Source: Thalassospira profundimaris WP0211
GTDB taxonomy: Bacteria > Pseudomonadota > Alphaproteobacteria > Rhodospirillales > Thalassospiraceae
DNA: 64,000 nucleotides
Assembly: GCF_000300275.1 (NCBI RefSeq)
Contig: NZ_AMRN01000004.1
Coordinates: 124,001-188,000 of the forward strand
Direction of reading: 5' to 3'
Shown: piece by piece, positions 52,196 to 61,863 of the stretch
How the letters are laid out: each line of letters begins with the position of its first letter
Numbering within the stretch: position 1 is the first letter of the stretch
Program-made: the position numbers and the translations under genes
The notes under the pieces: generated by a model
What the model was told of the DNA's origin: nothing
The model's input: the letters and a program-made list of their open reading frames with translations, nothing else
Database searches by the model: none

Positions 52196-54121
52196 CTAGT
52201 CCTCGACGATATCCGCATCAATATTATGCCGGATCGCCAGTCGAAGGGCATTGAGGATGGCGATGATATCAATGCCTTCCTGCAAAAGCGCACCTGCAAC
52301 TGGCGTGATATAGCCGGCCGCGGCAAAGCCCATGGCGACGATGGAAAGCACCATGCCGCCAATCACGCTTTGCAAAAGGATGCGGCGCATCGCCATGCTG
52401 ATGTGCAGGAGCTCGTCGACTGTCACCAACGACGCCTCGGGGATCACCGCACCGGCGGCATCCGCCGTGACCGCACTTTCCTTGCCAAAAGCGATACCAA
52501 CGGTGGCAACCGCCAGTGCCGGGGCGTCGTTGATGCCATCGCCCATGAACAATGTCGGGGCCTTGGCGGTTTCTGCGCGGACGATCGCGACTTTCTGTTC
52601 CGGGCTTTGCGATGCCAGGCTTTCGGAAATACCCAGCAATTCGGAAAGGTAGCTGACCTCGCTTTCGCGGTCGCCTGACAGCAACATCACCTTTTTGAAA
52701 TGATGGATATCGCCCAGATGGCCGACAAAGCTTTCGCCCTCTGCGCGCGGGGTATCGCGGAAGCGGAAGGTCGCGCCATATTTGCCATCGACCAGCACCA
52801 CGCATTCAAGCCCGGCGGCGGTATCGGGCAGGAGCCCGGCGATCTCGGGGTCGGATTTCATCAGCTTGTTGCGGTGGGTCACCGCAACTTCATGGCCATC
52901 GACCTGCCCGTTTAAGCCCTGCCCCGGTTTTTCCGAGGCATGATTAACCTCATCAAGCGGCAGTTTGCGATCCCGTGCGGCGTTCAAAACCGCCGAGGCC
53001 AGCGGATGCTTGGAATAACGCTCAAGGCTGGCGGCCAACCGCAAGACAAGGTTGCCATCCATGCTGGGCCCGGCCAAAACTTCCACCAGTTCCGGTCGGC
53101 CATAAGTCAGCGTGCCGGTCTTATCGAAAATCGCCGTTTGGCAGGTTGGCAAGCGTTCCAGCACCGTGGGATCCCGGATGACGATGCCGCGTCGGGCGGC
53201 AATTGAAATCGCACTCATCACCGTGATCGGAATGGCAATCAAAAGCGGACAGGGTGTCGCCACCACCAGCACCGCCAGAAAGCGCGATGAGTCGTCACTC
53301 AGATACCCGACCAATATCGCAAACAACAGGGCCGCCGGGGCGAACCACGCGCCGATCTGGTCACCAAGACGGCGAATGCGCGGGCGTTTTTGTTCAGCCT
53401 CGGCCATGACATCCATGATCTGGGCATAACGGGAATCCCGCGCGCGCTTTTCCGCCCGGATGATCAGGACCGCCTCGCCATTGATCGCGCCCGACAGCAC
53501 ATTGGTGCCCGGTGCCTTGGCAACGACATAGGGCTCCCCGGTCAGGTAGCTTTCATCCATGCTGCCATGCCCATCAACCACAATGCCATCGGCGGGCGCG
53601 GTTTCATGCGGGAAGACCGCGATCAGATCGCCAATGTCGATCTCATCAATCGCAATGTCGGAAATCTCGCCATCGGGGGATTTGCGATGCGCGACACTTG
53701 GCATGCGCTTGGCCAGGGCATTCAGGGCCGAGGACGCCTTGCGCATGGCAAAGCCTTCAAGAACCTGCCCGCCGGTCAGCATCAAGATGATCAGGCTGGC
53801 GGCAAGATATTCCGTCAACACCACACCGGTAACAAAGGCAATGGCGGCCAGAAAATCAGCGCCCATTTCACGCCGCAAAAGCTTGATTGCAAGCTGCGCC
53901 AAAATGGGGATGCCACCGGTCACGAACAAAACCAAAAGCGGCAGGTCTGCGGTGCGTTGGTCCAGCATGATGTCTTGCAGACCAAACACCCCAGGAAACA
54001 TCAGGATAAAATGCCCCGCCATGGCAAGCAGGGTAATGATCAGAATGGCGCGGTTAAGGGCCGGGGCGGACAAGGCATCATCACACCGTTCAAGAACACC
54101 AACTGGTGGCGTGTTTGCCAT
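52196..54121 (-). CDS. heavy-metal P1B-type ATPase
   Basis: 641 residues, no N-terminal metal-binding domain. Six to eight membrane helices with the CPx site TPCPL (289-293), actuator TGEP (195-198), phosphorylation Asp333 (DKTGTLT), HP motif (372-373) and hinge GDGINDAP (527-534). The metal cannot be fixed: TPCPL differs from copper CPC pumps and cobalt SPC pumps. It is in an operon with the HdeD-like gene (27-bp gap). Near PepSY/DUF2946 genes, so probably part of a metal-homeostasis locus. Confidence 0.9.
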   Translation of the reverse strand: MANTPPVGVLERCDDALSAPALNRAILIITLLAMAGHFILMFPGVFGLQDIMLDQRTADLPLLVLFVTGGIPILAQLAIKLLRREMGADFLAAIAFVTGVVLTEYLAASLIILMLTGGQVLEGFAMRKASSALNALAKRMPSVAHRKSPDGEISDIAIDEIDIGDLIAVFPHETAPADGIVVDGHGSMDESYLTGEPYVVAKAPGTNVLSGAINGEAVLIIRAEKRARDSRYAQIMDVMAEAEQKRPRIRRLGDQIGAWFAPAALLFAILVGYLSDDSSRFLAVLVVATPCPLLIAIPITVMSAISIAARRGIVIRDPTVLERLPTCQTAIFDKTGTLTYGRPELVEVLAGPSMDGNLVLRLAASLERYSKHPLASAVLNAARDRKLPLDEVNHASEKPGQGLNGQVDGHEVAVTHRNKLMKSDPEIAGLLPDTAAGLECVVLVDGKYGATFRFRDTPRAEGESFVGHLGDIHHFKKVMLLSGDRESEVSYLSELLGISESLASQSPEQKVAIVRAETAKAPTLFMGDGINDAPALAVATVGIAFGKESAVTADAAGAVIPEASLVTVDELLHISMAMRRILLQSVIGGMVLSIVAMGFAAAGYITPVAGALLQEGIDIIAILNALRLAIRHNIDADIVED

Positions 54122-54148
54122 GCCTTACCCCTTATATGTTTATGGTTT

Positions 54149-54718
54149 TCAGGCCTGCGAAACCTTGCCCATCGCCATCGATACCATCAGATAACTGAAA
54201 CCCGACGACAACAGATTGATGCCAATCAACAAACCAATCGCCCACGTGGCCGAGCTTGGCAGTTCGGCAAAGATCAGGACACCGGCCAGAACCGATATCC
54301 CGCCAGAAACCAGCATCCATTTCCAACCGGGAAACTGTTTGAGCCACAACGCCATCAGGGTTTCAAAAATCCCGTGCAGCAAAAAGGCAATCGCCAGCAA
54401 CACGGTCAATGTCACGATGCCGCCCTCTGGCATGAAGGCCAGCCAGCCACCAATCAGGGCAAAGACAATCCCCTGAACAACATCAAGGCTGCGCCGTGTC
54501 GGGGTATCGGCATTCCAGGCCCCGTAAAAATGGCCCAGTGCCCCAAACAGGAACAGCCAGCCAATCACGGTTTTAAAGGCAATTGTCGTGACAAAAGGAA
54601 AGGCCACCGCCAGCACGCCCAGGATCAGCATCACCACGCCGACGTTGCGCAGCCGTTTGCGCCCCTTTTCCAAAAGGCCACGCATTTCCGGCGTTCCGTC
54701 ATTAACGATCAAGGTCAT
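54149..54718 (-). CDS. HdeD-like (DUF308) membrane protein
   Basis: 189 residues, about six hydrophobic helices in repeated pairs, as in the HdeD family (VGVVMLILGVLAVAFPFVTTIAFKTVIGWLFLFGALGHFYGAW, then WKWMLVSGGISVLAGVLIF). HdeD is linked to acid resistance in E. coli; here the role is unknown. AGGAGC lies eight bases before the ATG. First gene of a two-gene operon with the metal ATPase. Confidence 0.85.
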   Translation of the reverse strand: MTLIVNDGTPEMRGLLEKGRKRLRNVGVVMLILGVLAVAFPFVTTIAFKTVIGWLFLFGALGHFYGAWNADTPTRRSLDVVQGIVFALIGGWLAFMPEGGIVTLTVLLAIAFLLHGIFETLMALWLKQFPGWKWMLVSGGISVLAGVLIFAELPSSATWAIGLLIGINLLSSGFSYLMVSMAMGKVSQA

Positions 54719-55155
54719 GGTAGGGTGCTCCTGACTGCTGTGGATCGCGGCAATATCAACCTGAAATTGCTGCAAATTATAGCCCATCTAACGCCTGTCG
54801 AATAGGACAAGTTCCCAAGGGGCTGATCTTAGCCGCAAGCCTTCGCCGCCGTGATCAGGCGTTCTGCCACCGCACGCACAGCCGGGCGCTGGCATGGACT
54901 CTAAACGGCATTACCCCCGATATCCTGACCCTGATCGGCGGCGCGGTCGCGATAACCGGTGTGGTTATGTTGCGCTTTTCCATGGCAAGATCGGGCCGCA
55001 GGGCAACAGCGTAACCAAGGGTGTGCCGGGCCTGGCCCGGCACATCAGAACGATTATAAAGAAAAACTGATAACTCGTTCACAATTCGATGCTTTGACAT
55101 GGGGGTTTCAAGGGTCTATCAAATTCCAGACCTTATCCAATCTGGATGGAAACCC
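54719..55155. other. intergenic region between HdeD and second DUF2946-like gene
   Basis: 437 bp with no intact gene. It holds the possible EamA remnant and a hairpin (GTGCCGGGC-ctg-GCCCGGCAC, about 55023-55043) with no T-run. The last ~40 bp are AT-rich and could hold the promoter of the next gene. Confidence 0.4.
54790..55014 (+). pseudogene. possible degraded EamA-type transporter fragment
   Basis: In the plus frame ending at the TAA (55012-55014), the last ~40 codons read like the final helix of an EamA transporter (NGITPDILTLIGGAVAITGV then VMLR). Upstream the frame has a coherent QVPKGLILAAS but then charged, nonsensical sequence and no start, implying decay. Weak evidence; it may be chance. 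Confidence 0.3.
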
Positions 55156-55602
55156 GTGTATTTCACACCGCTCAACAGCTTGGTTGCACGACGCACCCTG
55201 TCACTTTGTGTGGCGTGGCTGTTGCTGGTCAACGCGCTGTTTTTCGGGTTCATGCACGCGCCTGTCGCCCTTGAAACCGTGCCGACTTCGAACACGGAAG
55301 TTTCCCAGACCTATGTCCCGCTGATTATCTGTACCGCAAATGGCATCAAAACCATTTCGGTTCCTGCCGACCTTGCCGCAGATCGCACTGCCAATCCGCA
55401 TAGTTCCGACGCCTTTGATGGTTTTCAGTGCGCAAGCTGTGGCCTTGGCAACCATGTGGTCGGCATGCCTGTAGAACCTGAATTGCCGCTGATCCATCGG
55501 ATCCGGCTGTCTAATCAGGTCACCGCCCTTCACATTACGGCACGTCTGCACGATTTCTGCCCGATTGCCGCATCCCCGCGCGCACCGCCGGTCGCCATCT
55601 GA
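55156..55602 (+). CDS. DUF2946-like protein, copy 2
   Basis: 148 residues from the chosen GTG. Paralogue of the 50176 gene: a hydrophobic N-terminus (TLSLCVAWLLLVNALFFGFMHAPVAL), LIICTANG, a CxxC in FQCASCGLGNHVVGMPVEPELP, and LHITARLHDFCPIAASPRAPP at the end, all matching copy 1 position by position. An ATG at 55099 would lengthen it by 19 residues that look less like a signal. Presumably periplasmic metal binding. Confidence 0.65.
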   Translation: MYFTPLNSLVARRTLSLCVAWLLLVNALFFGFMHAPVALETVPTSNTEVSQTYVPLIICTANGIKTISVPADLAADRTANPHSSDAFDGFQCASCGLGNHVVGMPVEPELPLIHRIRLSNQVTALHITARLHDFCPIAASPRAPPVAI

Positions 55603-55802
55603 CCGGATTTCCAAGCACTGTCTCTCAGGTCCTTGATGGCTATTTTACGCCACAACTGTATCTGACGGACGTGGTTCTATCCGATCATTATCCCATGCCA
55701 GCCGGTAAAACCGGCAACTTCCGGGACATCCCGGTTCACAGACTGGTGTCGATACGCGACGGCATTGCCGCGTATCTGTAAGTTTGCCAATGGGAGAACC
55801 CC

Positions 55803-56447
55803 ATGAACAAAGACGACGCCTTGCTTGTATTGGAAAAACTTGCCGAACCCGCCGTTTTGACTTTGCCATCCGATGCCAGCATCGGACATCATAGCCAGGA
55901 CCACACTTATGTTTACATTGTGCAGTCCGGACTGGCGCTGCGCTGCAAATACACCGAACAAGGGGAGAGACAGGTCTGCCGGGTTTATCGCCCCGGCGAT
56001 CCGATCGGCCTTGAAATGCTGGCGGTGACCGACCCGTCGCTGGTGATTGAAACCATTGCACCCTCGGTAATCAAACGCATCCCGATCCAGCGGATCCGTC
56101 TTGCCCAGCAAAATGACGCCCGCACGCAATCGGCTGTGACATCGCTTCTGGCAAGCGAGGTCATGGATGGTCAGCAGCTTAAGATCAGTTTTGGCACCGG
56201 TTCGGCCATGCGCCGAATTTGCCGGTTCCTGTTGTGGTCTGCCCACAATGATCTGGTATCCCTGCCCAACCGTGAAAAGCTTGGCAATATCGTTGCGACC
56301 ACGACCGAAACCGCCAGTCGCATGATCGCCAATCTGAGGCGTGAGGGCGCTATCACCCGAAACCCGCGCATGCCATCGACCATGCGAATTGATCGCGACA
56401 AGCTGTGCAAGGTCGCCGGCGACCCGCAACAACAGTCCGCGGCATAA
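55803..56447 (+). CDS. Crp/Fnr-family transcriptional regulator
   Basis: 214 residues. N-terminal cyclic-nucleotide-binding fold (about 15-120, TYVYIVQSGLALRCKYTEQGERQVCRVYRPGDPIGLEML) and C-terminal HTH (REKLGNIVATTTETASRMIANLRREGAI). It has no N-terminal Cys cluster, so it is not an Fe-S FNR. Ligand unknown. GGGAG precedes the ATG and a terminator follows. Confidence 0.88.
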   Translation: MNKDDALLVLEKLAEPAVLTLPSDASIGHHSQDHTYVYIVQSGLALRCKYTEQGERQVCRVYRPGDPIGLEMLAVTDPSLVIETIAPSVIKRIPIQRIRLAQQNDARTQSAVTSLLASEVMDGQQLKISFGTGSAMRRICRFLLWSAHNDLVSLPNREKLGNIVATTTETASRMIANLRREGAITRNPRMPSTMRIDRDKLCKVAGDPQQQSAA

Positions 56448-56473
56448 GAAACCTGTAATACGCCAAACCAACA

Positions 56474-56509
56474 AACGCACCGGGATGCCGTTCCGGTGCG
56501 TTTTCTTTT
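56474..56509 (+). terminator. rho-independent terminator
   Basis: AACGCACCGG, a 9-nt loop and CCGGTGCGTT form a 10-bp stem followed by TTCTTTT. Confidence 0.9.
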
Positions 56510-56528
56510 GGACTAACACTAATGCTGA

Positions 56529-59500
56529 TTATGAACCAGGCTGGGCAACCGGGAAACGGGCGGGCGAGGTCAGGTTGGCCTTAAGCAGGCTTTCCATATC
56601 GCTGGCACTGATCGGCTTGCTGAAATAGAAGCCCTGAACTTCATCGACACCTTCGGACGCGATATGTTCAAGCTGGATTTCGGTTTCAATGCCTTCGACA
56701 TTGACCGCCATGCCAAAGGACCGCGCCAGGAACACAACGGCGCGCACAATCGCAGCATTGCCATCGGAACTGTCGATATCAATGATGAAGGACCGGTCGA
56801 TCTTGATCTTGTCCACCGGGAAGCGTTTGAGATAGGCCAGCGACGAATAGCCGGTGCCGAAATCATCAATCGCGATACGAATGCCCTGATTTCGCAGGAT
56901 ACCAAGCGTGATCGCTGCTTCGCGCGGATTGTCCATCACCGCCCCTTCGGTCACCTCGAACTGCAACTGATGGGGATCAAGTTGAGTGCGCGAAAGCACT
57001 TCACCGACACTCTCAATCAGGTCTTCGTGGCGGGCCAGTTCAAGCGGCGAAAGATTGACCGATATGGTCAATTGGCCATAGCCCGCATCGCGCCATGCCT
57101 TGGTCTGTTCACAGGCACGTTTCAGCACCCATTTGCCGATATCGGCAATGATGCCCATCCGTTCGGCCACCGGGATAAAGTCAACCGGGCTAACCTGCCC
57201 ACGTGACGGGCTGAACCAGCGGACCAGTGCTTCCATGCCGATGATACGATGACCGACGATATCAATGATCGGCTGATAGAACAGCTCCAGCTCGTCATTT
57301 TCAATCGCGTGGCTCAGATCGCGTTCCATCGCCTTGCGTTCCTGAACCTCGACCTGAAGTTTCGGTTCAAAGAAGTGATAGCGATTGCGTCCCTCTGCCT
57401 TGGAACAATAAAGCGCCAAGTCCGCATTACGCAGCAGGTCCTTTTCATCGCGACCATCCTGCGGATACATGCAAATCCCGACCGAGGTCGAGGCCTGCAC
57501 TTCATTGCCATCCAGCATGAAACGTTCGGAAATGCGTTCGATCAGGCGCTGGGCGACAAAGGTCACTTCCTCGACCGAGCCCGGCTCGTGGATCAGAACC
57601 GCGAATTCATCACCGCCAAGACGCGCGACCACATCCTCGTTGCGCAGGCAAACCCGCATGCGTTCGCCAACCCCCTGCAAAAGCAGATCGCCAATCGGAT
57701 GCCCAAGCGTGTCGTTGATGTCCTTGAAGTTATCAAGATCAAACATCATCAGGACAAAGTGGCAGCGTTCGCGTTTGCTGCGCGCAACGGCCGCCGCCAG
57801 CCGTTCCTGGAACAGGGTCCGGTTCGGAAGCCCGGTCAGCCCATCATGATGGGCAAGGAACTGAATGCGCGCTTCGCTGCGTTTGCGATCGGTAATATCA
57901 GTGATCGATCCGTCAATCAGGGTCGGACGGCCCTTCTCATCGCGGACAAGACGGGCATTTTCCTCGACCCAGATGATCTTGCCGTCTTCGCGGCGCATCT
58001 CGGTTTCAAAGCCCTGCACAATCCCGTCACGCAGCAATCGGCCAATAAACCGCAAACGATTGACCGGGTTCAGATAATGAAACGCCCAGTCATGCTCCTT
58101 GGCAATCAGACTTTCGACCGCGTCATAGCCCAGAATGGACGCAAAGGCCGGGTTGGCCGACAGGATCGGGCCAAGCGGAATGCTTTGAAACAGGCCTTCT
58201 GCCGAGTTTTCGAAAATACCGCGGAATTTTTCCTCGGCATGGCGGAGTGCGCGTTCGACCGACAGTTTTTCTGTCACGTCCTGACCGATACAGATCACAC
58301 CGGCAACATCGCCATCTTCGCCGAAATGCGCGCGCGCATTCCACTGCAACAGGCGGGTTTCACCGTCGCGGCGCTTGAATGACAGGACCTCATCCTTGAT
58401 GATTTCGCCCGACAGCAACCGGCGCACTGCCGTCCGAACACGCGCGCGGTCCTCTTCAACCAGCAAAAAGTCAAAGAAATTCTGGCCCGCGGCCTCCATC
58501 CAGGAATAGCCGAACGTCCATTCGCATTCGCGGTTATATTCCAGAATGCGCCCCTCGGCATCGAGGAACAGGATGACGCTACCCGCCGTCTGAACCAAGG
58601 CGCGATAGCGTTCCTGACGCCGGCGCAGGTCATATTCCGCCTGACGGTTCTTGGTAATATCGGTGATGGTAACGCTATAGCCTAGCAGCATACCGCCTTC
58701 GCCACGAATTTCGGTGGCATTCACCCGCACCCAGATCTGGCTGCCATCGGCCCGGCGCATTTCAATATCGCGGGCCTGAACACCCTTGCCGGATGCAAGA
58801 TCGCGACGCAGCTGAATGCGGTCGCTGTCGCTGGCATAAAAGGTTTCGGGATGGCGAAAATAGGCCTGGGTTACTTCGCGCACGGAATCATAATTGAACA
58901 GTGACGCGGTTTCTTCGTTCACATTCGTGATCGTGCCTTCGGCATTCAGCTCGATAATACCGTGCACCGCGTGTTCAAGCGCACGGCGATAGCTTTCCTC
59001 GCGCGTGCGTTCCTGACCAAACAGCACCAGACAACCCGAATTTTCCAGCGTGATATACTGCCACTGGAAGAACCGCTGCCCGTAATGGACGGTGCGCGGG
59101 CTGTCGGTGTCAAATTGCGGACCTTCGTCACTGACCAGCGGGCGCTGGTCGCCTGGATGCATCAGATCAAGCGGCGATGCCATGCCCATTTCAAGGGCAA
59201 GCTGCTCTGCTGCGCAATTGGTGCTGCGCAGACGACCGTTGGTTTCCACCAGCAAAACCGGTTGCGGTGAAATCAGCGATCCGATGCCCGATGAAACGGT
59301 GGCTTCAATGGTTGTAAAGCGGATATAGGTGCGCCGACCGATGCTCAGCTTCCAGCCGAACAACACACATGCAGAGTCCCGGAACCCGCATTCGATATAA
59401 TGGTAGCCGCCAATATCAAGAAGCCGCCCCGAAAGTTCGGCCAGCGGTTTTGAAAGGCCTTCAACTGCGTCCGGAGAAACCCATGCGCCGACCTGTACAC

Positions 59501-59657
59501 TCTCGTCATAGGCTTCGCGCCATGCTGAATTTACGAGCAATCGTCCTTCGTCTGGATCATATGCTCCAGACGGCAAACACAGGTGGCTGATCAACGCCGT
59601 CAACATACCGACGGAATCGATTGCGTTGATGTCTCCCATAGCGGCTTTATTCGTCAT
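56529..59657 (-). CDS. multi-PAS GGDEF-EAL protein
   Basis: 1042 residues. At least three PAS/PAC domains (about 230-345, 350-465 and 480-595, each ending in an ITDITKNRQAE or ITDITDRKRSE type sequence), after an N-terminal sensor-like region (1-210). GGDEF domain with intact ARLGGDEF, then EAL domain with GMEALVRW, SVNLSP and DDFGTGYSSLAYLKRFPVDKIKID. Both c-di-GMP motifs look intact. Cytoplasmic; no membrane helix. The start lacks a clear ribosome site; the ATG at 59639 is an alternative. Confidence 0.92.
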   Translation of the reverse strand: MTNKAAMGDINAIDSVGMLTALISHLCLPSGAYDPDEGRLLVNSAWREAYDESVQVGAWVSPDAVEGLSKPLAELSGRLLDIGGYHYIECGFRDSACVLFGWKLSIGRRTYIRFTTIEATVSSGIGSLISPQPVLLVETNGRLRSTNCAAEQLALEMGMASPLDLMHPGDQRPLVSDEGPQFDTDSPRTVHYGQRFFQWQYITLENSGCLVLFGQERTREESYRRALEHAVHGIIELNAEGTITNVNEETASLFNYDSVREVTQAYFRHPETFYASDSDRIQLRRDLASGKGVQARDIEMRRADGSQIWVRVNATEIRGEGGMLLGYSVTITDITKNRQAEYDLRRRQERYRALVQTAGSVILFLDAEGRILEYNRECEWTFGYSWMEAAGQNFFDFLLVEEDRARVRTAVRRLLSGEIIKDEVLSFKRRDGETRLLQWNARAHFGEDGDVAGVICIGQDVTEKLSVERALRHAEEKFRGIFENSAEGLFQSIPLGPILSANPAFASILGYDAVESLIAKEHDWAFHYLNPVNRLRFIGRLLRDGIVQGFETEMRREDGKIIWVEENARLVRDEKGRPTLIDGSITDITDRKRSEARIQFLAHHDGLTGLPNRTLFQERLAAAVARSKRERCHFVLMMFDLDNFKDINDTLGHPIGDLLLQGVGERMRVCLRNEDVVARLGGDEFAVLIHEPGSVEEVTFVAQRLIERISERFMLDGNEVQASTSVGICMYPQDGRDEKDLLRNADLALYCSKAEGRNRYHFFEPKLQVEVQERKAMERDLSHAIENDELELFYQPIIDIVGHRIIGMEALVRWFSPSRGQVSPVDFIPVAERMGIIADIGKWVLKRACEQTKAWRDAGYGQLTISVNLSPLELARHEDLIESVGEVLSRTQLDPHQLQFEVTEGAVMDNPREAAITLGILRNQGIRIAIDDFGTGYSSLAYLKRFPVDKIKIDRSFIIDIDSSDGNAAIVRAVVFLARSFGMAVNVEGIETEIQLEHIASEGVDEVQGFYFSKPISASDMESLLKANLTSPARFPVAQPGS

Positions 59658-60023
59658 GTTTGTTGTCGCTGCGCGACCATAACTGCTACCCCATGCAGTG
59701 CAAAGCCAAATTTTCCCCGACGAGAGCCACCAACCCCAATCATTTTGCTTGTATTTTTATAGCGGCTTCATTTTGTGTTCTTTTGGTCGCGCATGCCGCC
59801 TTTTTCACGGCTTTCAACGCCCGCGCGACCGGTGCCGACAGAATGAACGCGATTTCACTACGTAATCCTTAAAATCCTTGAAAATTCATCGGTTAACTGT
59901 TGCCCGAGGAAGTTTATCGGCATACCATCGCTCGGCTCGGTGGTTTTCACACTGTCCGGATCCCAACGTCAAAGTCCGGATAAAAGCGTTTCAGGGAACC
60001 ATCCTCGATAAGGAGTAACCAAC
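59658..60023. other. intergenic region before TerB-like gene
   Basis: 366 bp, partly AT-rich. It holds two direct copies of GTCCGGAT (59954-59961 and 59974-59981), 20 bp apart, close to the TerB-like gene, which may be a regulator site. No ORF is convincing. Confidence 0.35.
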
Positions 60024-60437
60024 GTGATTTCGCATCAGGACGCCTTGATCTACACAATGGTTATGGTATCGGCCGCCGATAACGATATCACCGACGCCGA
60101 ACTTTCCGCGATGGGCCGCCGGGTCCGTTATCTTCCGATTTTTGCCGGATTTGACAATGATGGCGTCACCAGTGTTGCGCGCGATTGCGCCAAGCTGCTG
60201 GGCGAAGAAGACGGCATGGACCGCACGCTGGATATGATCCGCGATGCCCTGCCGCGCAAACTGCGCGAAACCGCGTATGTCTTCGCCTGTGAAATCGTCC
60301 TGTCCGACAGCGAAATCAGCCAGGAAGAACTCCGCATTCTTGAATTGCTTCGCCACCGGCTTGATATTGACCGTTTGGTCGGATCGGCCATCGAACGCGC
60401 CATGGCAGCGCGCTATGTCCGGCCCGGTGATTTTTGA
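60024..60437 (+). CDS. TerB-like protein
   Basis: 137 residues, helical, TerB family: YTMVMVSAADNDITDAELSAMGRRVRYLPIF, ALPRKLRETAYVFACEIVLSDSEISQEELRILELLRHRLDID. Acidic patches typical of the family may bind metal. Named for tellurite resistance but its broader role is unclear. GTG start with AAGGAG upstream. Confidence 0.82.
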   Translation: MISHQDALIYTMVMVSAADNDITDAELSAMGRRVRYLPIFAGFDNDGVTSVARDCAKLLGEEDGMDRTLDMIRDALPRKLRETAYVFACEIVLSDSEISQEELRILELLRHRLDIDRLVGSAIERAMAARYVRPGDF

Positions 60438-60711
60438 TGTTTGCAACGATGGCCGCGGCACCTTGCCAGCACGGCCTCGTTGAGTGAAAAACGGTTAATT
60501 CAGCATTCCAACTTTGTGTTGGGCCTGTCTGATCGAATTTGTGGAACCCAAAGCGCATTTTGGGCGTTACGCCCTGAAATTGCTGCTCTTGGTCATCCAT
60601 AATGGGACATGGACCAGCCAACAAAACTTTCCGGTTTCGGGCCAATGGGCGCGGACCGTTTTTGCGTCGCCAATTCAGATATCGCTACCGTCACACAAAG
60701 GGATCGCCGTC

Positions 60712-61596
60712 ATGACCGCTCTTTCCGGGGAAAACATCGCCTTTATCGGACTTGGATTGATGGGGCGTCCGATGGCGCTCAATCTTGAAAAGGCCGGTGC
60801 AGTCCTGACCGTTAATACCCGTAATCCCGAAACACTCAATGCCTTCGAAGATCTTGGCATTGCAACGGCCGGCACCCCGGCCGATGCCGCGGCCGAGGCC
60901 GATATCGTCATCATCTGTGTGGCCAACACGCCCGCACTTGAAAATGTGCTTCTGGGCGAAGAAGGCATTATTGATGGCCTCGAAGAAGGCACCATCGTCA
61001 TCGACATGGGCACAACATCGGTCGAAGCCACACGGCGCTTTGCCGATGTGGTCGAAGAAGCCGGCGGCACGTGGATTGATGCCCCGGTTTCCGGCGGCAC
61101 CCACGGGGCTGAGAACGGCACCCTTTCCATCATGGTTGGTGCATCGCCCGAAGATTTCGAACGCGCCCATCGGGTGTTTGACGTCCTTGGGTCGCGCGTC
61201 ACCCATGTCGGCGATGTCAGTTCCGGCCAGATTGCCAAGGCGGCCAATCAGATGATTGTCGGCATCACCATTGGTGCGGTTGCCGAAGCCTTTTCCATGG
61301 CCGATGAAGCCGATGTCGATCTTGATAAACTGCGATCTGCACTGACCGGTGGTTTTGCCGATTCTGCGATCTTGCAAAAGCACGGCGAACGCATGATCGA
61401 ACGCAATTTCGAACCGGGCGGCAAGGTCGTCACCCAGCGCAAGGACCTGTTCCAGGCGCTTGAATTTTCCGAAGGCGAACTGGGGGTCGAACTGCCCATC
61501 ACCCGTCTTGCCATGGAACTCTATGACGAATTGATCGACATGGGTCATGGCGATCTCGATCATTCAGCATTGATCAAAGTCTATGAAGAAGACTGA
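60712..61596 (+). CDS. 3-hydroxyisobutyrate-dehydrogenase-family enzyme
   Basis: 294 residues. Rossmann nucleotide site FIGLGLMGRPMALNLEKAG, then family motifs DAPVSGGTHGAENGTLSIMVGA and catalytic-Lys helix GQIAKAANQMIVGITIGAVAEA. An NAD(P)-dependent beta-hydroxyacid dehydrogenase; substrate could be 3-hydroxyisobutyrate, tartronate semialdehyde or similar. The ATG at 60712 follows AAAGGGA; the longer frame to 60514 looks non-coding. Confidence 0.9.
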   Translation: MTALSGENIAFIGLGLMGRPMALNLEKAGAVLTVNTRNPETLNAFEDLGIATAGTPADAAAEADIVIICVANTPALENVLLGEEGIIDGLEEGTIVIDMGTTSVEATRRFADVVEEAGGTWIDAPVSGGTHGAENGTLSIMVGASPEDFERAHRVFDVLGSRVTHVGDVSSGQIAKAANQMIVGITIGAVAEAFSMADEADVDLDKLRSALTGGFADSAILQKHGERMIERNFEPGGKVVTQRKDLFQALEFSEGELGVELPITRLAMELYDELIDMGHGDLDHSALIKVYEED

Positions 61597-61834
61597 TGCC
61601 GATCATGTCGAACTGGTCTCGGTTCTGACCTGCCCCGAATGCGGGCATGTCGAAACCGAAACCATGCCGACCGATGCCTGCCAGTATTTTTATGACTGCA
61701 AGGGATGCGGCGCAGTTCTGCGTCCCAAGGCTGGTGATTGCTGCGTTTTTTGTTCGTATGGCACAGTCCCCTGTCCGCCGATCCAGTTACACGGACCTGG
61801 TGAAGACGGTGGCTGTTGCGGGCATGGCAACTGA
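61583..61834 (+). CDS. GDCCVxC-domain protein
   Basis: 83 residues, very Cys-rich. It has CPECGH near the N-terminus, CKGCG in the middle, and the hallmark GDCCVFCSYGTVPCPP. Probably binds metal or heme-like cofactors via four Cys pairs. The start overlaps the dehydrogenase by 14 bp, so coupling is likely. Function unknown; homologues often lie near heavy-metal genes. Confidence 0.75.
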   Translation: MKKTDADHVELVSVLTCPECGHVETETMPTDACQYFYDCKGCGAVLRPKAGDCCVFCSYGTVPCPPIQLHGPGEDGGCCGHGN

Positions 61835-61863
61835 GCTGCGCACGCCAGATTAGGCAACACAGA

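Noticed and set aside
53390-54805. Plus-strand frame of 471 codons opposite the P-type ATPase and HdeD genes.
   Set aside because: Antisense shadow; the ATPase motifs on the minus strand are unambiguous.
59660-59872. 70-codon plus-strand ORF with a hydrophobic stretch upstream of the TerB-like gene.
   Set aside because: No ribosome site, random-looking ends, and the region reads as divergent promoter DNA.
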